Below, one piece after another: positions 60,432 to 64,000 of a stretch of 64,000 nucleotides of DNA. The notes under the pieces were generated by a model that saw only the letters and a program-made list of their open reading frames with translations, made no database searches and was not told the DNA's origin. This DNA comes from Sphingomicrobium arenosum (GTDB taxonomy: Bacteria; Pseudomonadota; Alphaproteobacteria; Sphingomonadales; Sphingomonadaceae). Position 1 is the first letter of the stretch. The number at the start of each line of letters is the position of its first letter. The stretch spans positions 1,426,001-1,490,000 of the forward strand of contig NZ_JANPVN010000001.1 of the NCBI RefSeq assembly GCF_026157085.1, in the 5' to 3' direction. A program made the position numbers and the translations under genes.

Positions 60432-61333
60432 TCGGGGATCGGTCCTGGCTGGACCCCCAACAGGCGACAGATCGCATAGGACAGGTTCGCGCGGTTGAGA
60501 GTGTAGAAGTGGAAATGGCGAACGCCGCCAGCATAGAGCTGGCCGCACAGTTCGGCGGCGATGGTCGCGGCGACCAGTTCGCGCGCCTGCGGATTGTCGT
60601 CGAGCCCGTCGAAGCGGCGCTCCATCCACCCCGGGATCTGCGCGCCGCAAAGCCCCGCGAACTTGCGCGTCTGCGCGACGTTCGAGACCGGCAGGATGCC
60701 CGGCACCAATTCGATCTCGCGCCCGCGCGCGGCGAGCGCGTCGCGTAGCCGGAAGAAGGGCGCGGGGTCGAAGAAGAACTGGCTGATCGCGCGGGTCGCC
60801 CCGGCGTCGATCTTTCGCAGGAGATGGTCGAGATCCTTCTCGAAGCTCAGCGCCTCGGGATGGCATTCGGGATAGGCGGCGACCGACAGGTCGAAATCGG
60901 CGACCTCTTTCAGCCCCGCGACCAGCTCGGCGGCATTGGCATAGCCGTCCGGGTGCGGCGCGAAGGCCTCGCCCTCGGGCGCATCGCCGCGCAGCGCGAC
61001 GATATGGCGCACGCCCGCCTCCCAATAGTCGCGCGCGATGCCCTGCACTTCCGCGCGGCTCGCGCCGACGCAGGTGAGGTGCGCGGCGGGAGTGAGGCTC
61101 GTTTCCTCGACGATGCGCTTGACCGTCTGGTGCGTACGTTCTCGCGTCGAGCCGCCAGCGCCATAGGTGACCGAGACGAAACGCGGGGCAAGCGGTTCGA
61201 GCTTCTCGACCGCGTCCCACAGTTTCTCGTTCATCTTCTCGGTCTTGGGCGGGAAGAATTCGAAGCTGACATCGATGTCGCCCGCGGGGCGTTCGAACAG
61301 CGGCGGGGGGGCATCGGCGGTGGTGTCGGTCAT
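60428..61333 (-). CDS. metF: Methylenetetrahydrofolate reductase
   Basis: 301 residues. FEFFPPKT near the N-terminus with the catalytic Glu, VTYGAGGSTRERT, GDAPEGE and the late HFYTLNRANL. Makes the methyl-folate used by MetH. ATGA overlaps with both the regulator gene and metH. Confidence 0.96.
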   Translation of the reverse strand: MTDTTADAPPPLFERPAGDIDVSFEFFPPKTEKMNEKLWDAVEKLEPLAPRFVSVTYGAGGSTRERTHQTVKRIVEETSLTPAAHLTCVGASRAEVQGIARDYWEAGVRHIVALRGDAPEGEAFAPHPDGYANAAELVAGLKEVADFDLSVAAYPECHPEALSFEKDLDHLLRKIDAGATRAISQFFFDPAPFFRLRDALAARGREIELVPGILPVSNVAQTRKFAGLCGAQIPGWMERRFDGLDDNPQARELVAATIAAELCGQLYAGGVRHFHFYTLNRANLSYAICRLLGVQPGPIPE

Positions 61334-62286
61334 GCCGCCCTCCGCTTCTTTGCGGGCCGATCGGCAGTCCAGATCGTGACCGTCAGTTCGCCGCCTTCGA
61401 CCTTGACCGGCGCGCGCGGCGCAAGTCCCGCGAAGCTCAACATCTGTTCGATCCCTTCATCCGAAAAACCCAATCGCTGATGGCCGTGGTCCCGGCGCAA
61501 TTCCTCGCGGCCATGCGCCTCGAAATCGACCAGCACGAGCCGCCCCCCCGGCCCCAGCACCCGCGCGGCCTCGTCGATCGCGGCGCGCGGCTGGTGCGCG
61601 AAATGCAGCACCTGGTGGAGGATAACCGTGTCGGCGGCGCCGTCGCTCAGCGGCAGCGCGAACATGTCGCCCTGCCGCAGGCTCGCCTGCACGTCGTCAC
61701 CCGCCGCCTCGAGGCGAACCCGCGCGATGCGCAGCATGTCGGGCGAGCGATCGATGCCGATCGCTTCGGCCGCGCCCGGCGAAAACAGTTCGAGCATACG
61801 CCCGGTGCCAGTGCCGACATCGACCAGCCGCCCGAGCGGGCGCCCTTTCAGCGCCTTCACCATGGCCGCCTCGATCTTCTCCTCGGGCGCGTGGAGCTTG
61901 CTCAACAGTCCCCATTGCTCCGCGCGCGCGTTGAACCAGCGGCTCGCGGTCTCGGCACGCTCGATGCGGATCGCTTCCAATCGCTTGGCGTCGGCGGCGA
62001 TGGCGCGGGCGATATCGCCATCGGCGGCGTCGAGAAGCTGCCGCACCGGCGAGCCTTCCTCGAGCCGCAGCGTGACGAAGGTCCACGCCCCTTCCTTGCG
62101 ACGCGCGACGATTCCCGCCTCGTCGAGGATTCGCAAATGACGCGACACGCGCGGCTGCGATTGGCCGAGCGCCTGCGCGATCTCGCCGACCGTCAACTCC
62201 ATCTCGGTGAGGAGCCTGCAGATGCGCAAGCGGCTCTCATCGGCGAGGGCTTGGAAAAGTGCCAATATGTCCATTGCTTGGCTCAT
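61330..62286 (-). CDS. sahR: SahR-like ArsR-family regulator with methyltransferase domain
   Basis: 318 residues. N-terminal winged helix of ArsR type (LADESRLRICRLL, LGQSQPRVSRHLRIL), without the metal-binding Cys of ArsR, then a SAM-methyltransferase fold (LVDVGTGTGRMLEL, HQVLHFAHQP). In Proteobacteria such proteins (SahR) sense S-adenosylhomocysteine and control the methionine cycle. Position as first gene of the metF-metH operon and an inverted repeat 12 bp upstream fit this. An ATG at 62274 is an alternative start. Confidence 0.85.
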   Translation of the reverse strand: MSQAMDILALFQALADESRLRICRLLTEMELTVGEIAQALGQSQPRVSRHLRILDEAGIVARRKEGAWTFVTLRLEEGSPVRQLLDAADGDIARAIAADAKRLEAIRIERAETASRWFNARAEQWGLLSKLHAPEEKIEAAMVKALKGRPLGRLVDVGTGTGRMLELFSPGAAEAIGIDRSPDMLRIARVRLEAAGDDVQASLRQGDMFALPLSDGAADTVILHQVLHFAHQPRAAIDEAARVLGPGGRLVLVDFEAHGREELRRDHGHQRLGFSDEGIEQMLSFAGLAPRAPVKVEGGELTVTIWTADRPAKKRRAA

Positions 62287-62297
62287 GACTTAAAGAC

Positions 62298-62313
62298 ATA
62301 AAGAAACCTTTAT
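62298..62313. promoter_or_regulatory. Putative SahR operator
   Basis: Perfect inverted repeat ATAAAG-AAAC-CTTTAT, 12 bp before the sahR start. An AT-rich island in GC-rich surroundings. Related half sites (taaag 62291-62295, cttcaag 62317-62323) flank it. Confidence 0.55.
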
Positions 62314-62343
62314 CTTCTTCAAGTGAGAAATTCACCGCCCCCG

Positions 62344-62369
62344 GGAACCCGATATGTGAAAAGATCGTT
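62344..62369 (+). promoter_or_regulatory. Putative EcfG-type general stress promoter
   Basis: GGAAC (62344-62348), 17 bases, CGTT (62366-62369). Points to the lipoprotein gene 115 bp downstream. Same pattern and spacing as at 9643-9668. Confidence 0.6.
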
Positions 62370-62483
62370 GCACCCGTCTTCCGAACCAATTAAGTCTCGT
62401 TGCAGGCCCGCCCTAGAAATAGGCGCGGGTCGTGCCTTGTGCGCGCGACGAGCGGGCACGCTAACAAGGAATGGGAATACGTT

Positions 62484-62729
62484 ATGAAGAAGATTGCTCT
62501 GACCGCTGCGGTCCTCGGCCTCGGCCTCGCCGCTTGCGAAGCGCAGACCGACGAAGCCGCGGAAACCGGCATCGAAAACACCGGTGAAGCCATGGAAGCG
62601 GACGCTGAAGCCGCTGGCGAAGCCACCGAAGCTGCCATGGAAGAAATGGCCGCCGAAGCCGACGAAACTGCGACCGAAGTCGAAGCTGCCGTCGAAGGCG
62701 AAACCGAAGCGGAAGCCGCTGCCGAGTAA
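62484..62729 (+). CDS. Small acidic lipoprotein, probable stress protein
   Basis: 81 residues. Lipobox LGLAAC, then an almost purely Glu/Ala/Thr helix with repeats like EAAGEATEAAMEEMAAEA; it should form a long acidic amphipathic helix on the membrane. Not assigned to a family. The predicted stress promoter and strong terminator make it a single-gene transcript. The ATG at 62484 is the only start giving the signal. Confidence 0.75.
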   Translation: MKKIALTAAVLGLGLAACEAQTDEAAETGIENTGEAMEADAEAAGEATEAAMEEMAAEADETATEVEAAVEGETEAEAAAE

Positions 62730-62759
62730 TTGGCTGCCTTCCACCTTCGGGTGAGATCA

Positions 62760-62794
62760 GGGTCGTCCGGTTCGCCGGGCGGCCCTTTTCTTTT
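62760..62794 (+). terminator. Intrinsic terminator of the acidic lipoprotein gene
   Basis: Stem GGGTCGTCCGG (62760-62770) / CCGGGCGGCCC (62775-62785), 11 pairs including two G-U, closed by a TTCG tetraloop and followed by TTTTCTTTT. Thirty bp after the stop. Confidence 0.85.
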
Positions 62795-62802
62795 GCGGGT
62801 TG

Positions 62803-63549
62803 CTAGGCCTCGTCGCGCGGGGCCCGCAGCCGGTCGAGGTCACGCTCGACTTCGAGCGCCTCCAAATCGCACCCCGCGCCCAGATCGAGCGCTTCCACCT
62901 GCGCTTCGGCGAGCCTCGCTGCACGCTCGCGCGCCTCGGCCTTCGCCATCGCTGCCTCGGCAAGCGTGCCGTGGACGAGCTGTCGTGCCCGGATCGTGTC
63001 GCGCGCGCTAGCGATCCGCGCCTGCGCCAGCACCTCGCGGCGAAAATCATCGCCGATCCGTCCTTCGAGCGCTTCGATCTCGCGGCACAGGGCGGACAAG
63101 GTTTCTTCGCCCTTGGCGATATCCTCGCGCAGCGCGTCGTGGCGCCGATCGAGGCTGCGCCGTTCGGTGACGAGGCCGCGCGCGCGCTCCTCCTCGCCCG
63201 CCGCCAGCGCATTGGCCGCATCGGCCTCCATCTCGCTGGCCTGTCGGACGAGATCGCGCTCGATCGCGCGCCAGCTGGTGATATTGGCGCCCAGCCGCGC
63301 CGCATTGTCGGTGAGGCGCTTCAATTCCTGTTGCGCCTGCCAGGCCAAACCATGGCTACCGGCCATTGCATCGGCAGAATCGATCCGCTTCGACCAAGCG
63401 CGATATTCGGCGTCGGTCCATTGCTCGCGCACGACCATCGGCAACACCCGCCGCCGTGCCTTGGCGAGGAGTTGCCCGAACCCCATCCAGGCGAGCGTCG
63501 CGATACCGACCACCGTGCCTGTCAGGAAAAGAAGATCGAGCGCATCCAT
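62803..63549 (-). CDS. Membrane-anchored coiled-coil protein
   Basis: 248 residues: one N-terminal helix (about 5-27), a basic stretch, then nearly continuous charged coiled coil (about 70-235). The pattern recalls PspA/IM30 in length and helicity, but PspA has no such anchor and no clear motif supports it. Function unknown. Confidence 0.65.
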   Translation of the reverse strand: MDALDLLFLTGTVVGIATLAWMGFGQLLAKARRRVLPMVVREQWTDAEYRAWSKRIDSADAMAGSHGLAWQAQQELKRLTDNAARLGANITSWRAIERDLVRQASEMEADAANALAAGEEERARGLVTERRSLDRRHDALREDIAKGEETLSALCREIEALEGRIGDDFRREVLAQARIASARDTIRARQLVHGTLAEAAMAKAEARERAARLAEAQVEALDLGAGCDLEALEVERDLDRLRAPRDEA

Positions 63550-63624
63550 ACCTCGCTGCTAGCAGCAATGCCTTGCCAATCTCTTTACCTTCGCAAGCCG
63601 TGGATTTGCGCTATCATGGCCGCC

Positions 63625-63837
63625 ATGATCCGTACTCTTCCCCTCGCCATCTGCCTGAGCCTTGCTGGCTGCGGCACGAAGGACGAGGCGCCGCCGCGTC
63701 CCGACGAGCGGGCGAGCGAGCGGCTTGCTTCGATCGAGGAGCGACTCGATGCGGCGGAGGCGGCCGATCCGACGGTGCGCGCGCCAAAAGAAAAAGGGCC
63801 GGATGCCGAAGCACCCGACCCATATTCTTCCGACTGA
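63625..63837 (+). CDS. Small lipoprotein
   Basis: 70 residues. Signal with lipobox SLAGC, then a short helix (ERASERLASIEERLDAAEA) and a Pro-rich end. An ATG three codons upstream (63616) is possible. No family recognised. Confidence 0.55.
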   Translation: MIRTLPLAICLSLAGCGTKDEAPPRPDERASERLASIEERLDAAEAADPTVRAPKEKGPDAEAPDPYSSD

Positions 63838-63854
63838 GCAGTCGGCGGGAGGAC

Positions 63855-64000
<146 letters not shown>

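Noticed and set aside
62803..63549. Annotation as phage-shock protein PspA
   Set aside because: Coiled-coil length is similar, but it has an N-terminal membrane anchor and lacks recognisable PspA motifs.

Overview
The window is high-G+C alphaproteobacterial DNA, most likely from an aquatic member of the Sphingomonadales. The reasons are a CtrA cell-cycle regulator with Caulobacter-like sequence, CtrA-type boxes (TTAA-N7-TTAA and variants), two promoter sequences of the alphaproteobacterial general-stress type (GGAAC-N17-CGTT), a methionine synthase divided into two coupled genes, a microbial rhodopsin with its retinal-forming oxygenase, and a uS5 protein with a long Arg/Gly-rich N-terminal tail. 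No tRNA, rRNA, CRISPR array or intact transposase was seen.

Layout. 1-4.4 kb (+ strand) is a copper/metal-stress cluster: DUF2231 membrane protein, Met/His-tailed lipoprotein, DUF411 protein, Cu+ ATPase, a small K+ channel-like protein and a small acidic-tailed protein. 4.4-6.8 kb is a compositionally different accessory islet with a three-Cys DUF5131 protein and its partner TcmP, bordered by a large hairpin and by short repeats that look like mobile-element debris. 6.9-9.6 kb holds an orphan gene and a coupled rhodopsin-blh operon; the rhodopsin motif (Asn-Thr-Gln) is that of light-driven chloride pumps. 9.6-15 kb has a DUF2254 membrane protein under a putative stress promoter, an aldehyde dehydrogenase, an FAD-linked oxidase, dihydrofolate reductase and an SRPBCC protein.

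15-31.9 kb (- strand) is the str-S10-spc block: rpsL, rpsG, fusA, tuf, a strong terminator, rpsJ, a palindrome-rich gap, rplC-rplD-rplW-rplB-rpsS-rplV-rpsC-rplP-rpmC-rpsQ-rplN-rplX-rplE-rpsN-rpsH-rplF-rplR-rpsE-rpmD, a hairpin gap, then rplO-secY-adk. The alpha operon (rpsM-rpsK-rpoA-rplQ) does not follow adk.

32-45 kb carries a serine hydrolase with TPRs, two exported amidohydrolases, DUF3140 and envelope proteins, a GH24 lysozyme-like protein, and lpdA and pdhC of pyruvate dehydrogenase separated by small membrane proteins and a thioesterase. 45-51.7 kb has a stress protein, msrC bracketed by two 78-bp palindromic repeats, arfB, an RluA-type pseudouridine synthase, ctrA with its box array, a GNAT protein, an HD-GYP phosphodiesterase and the N-end-rule transferase bpt. 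51.8-64 kb has ilvA, a third exported amidohydrolase and the methionine-cycle operon sahR-metF-metH(N)-metH(C)-dsbD, in which the first four genes are linked by ATGA overlaps; it ends with a stress-promoter lipoprotein, two small envelope genes and the 3' end of groL.

Recurring themes are tight coupling by ATGA/GTGA overlaps, convergent pairs sharing one CTAG as both stop codons (five cases), and regulatory motifs for CtrA, an EcfG-type sigma factor and SahR.
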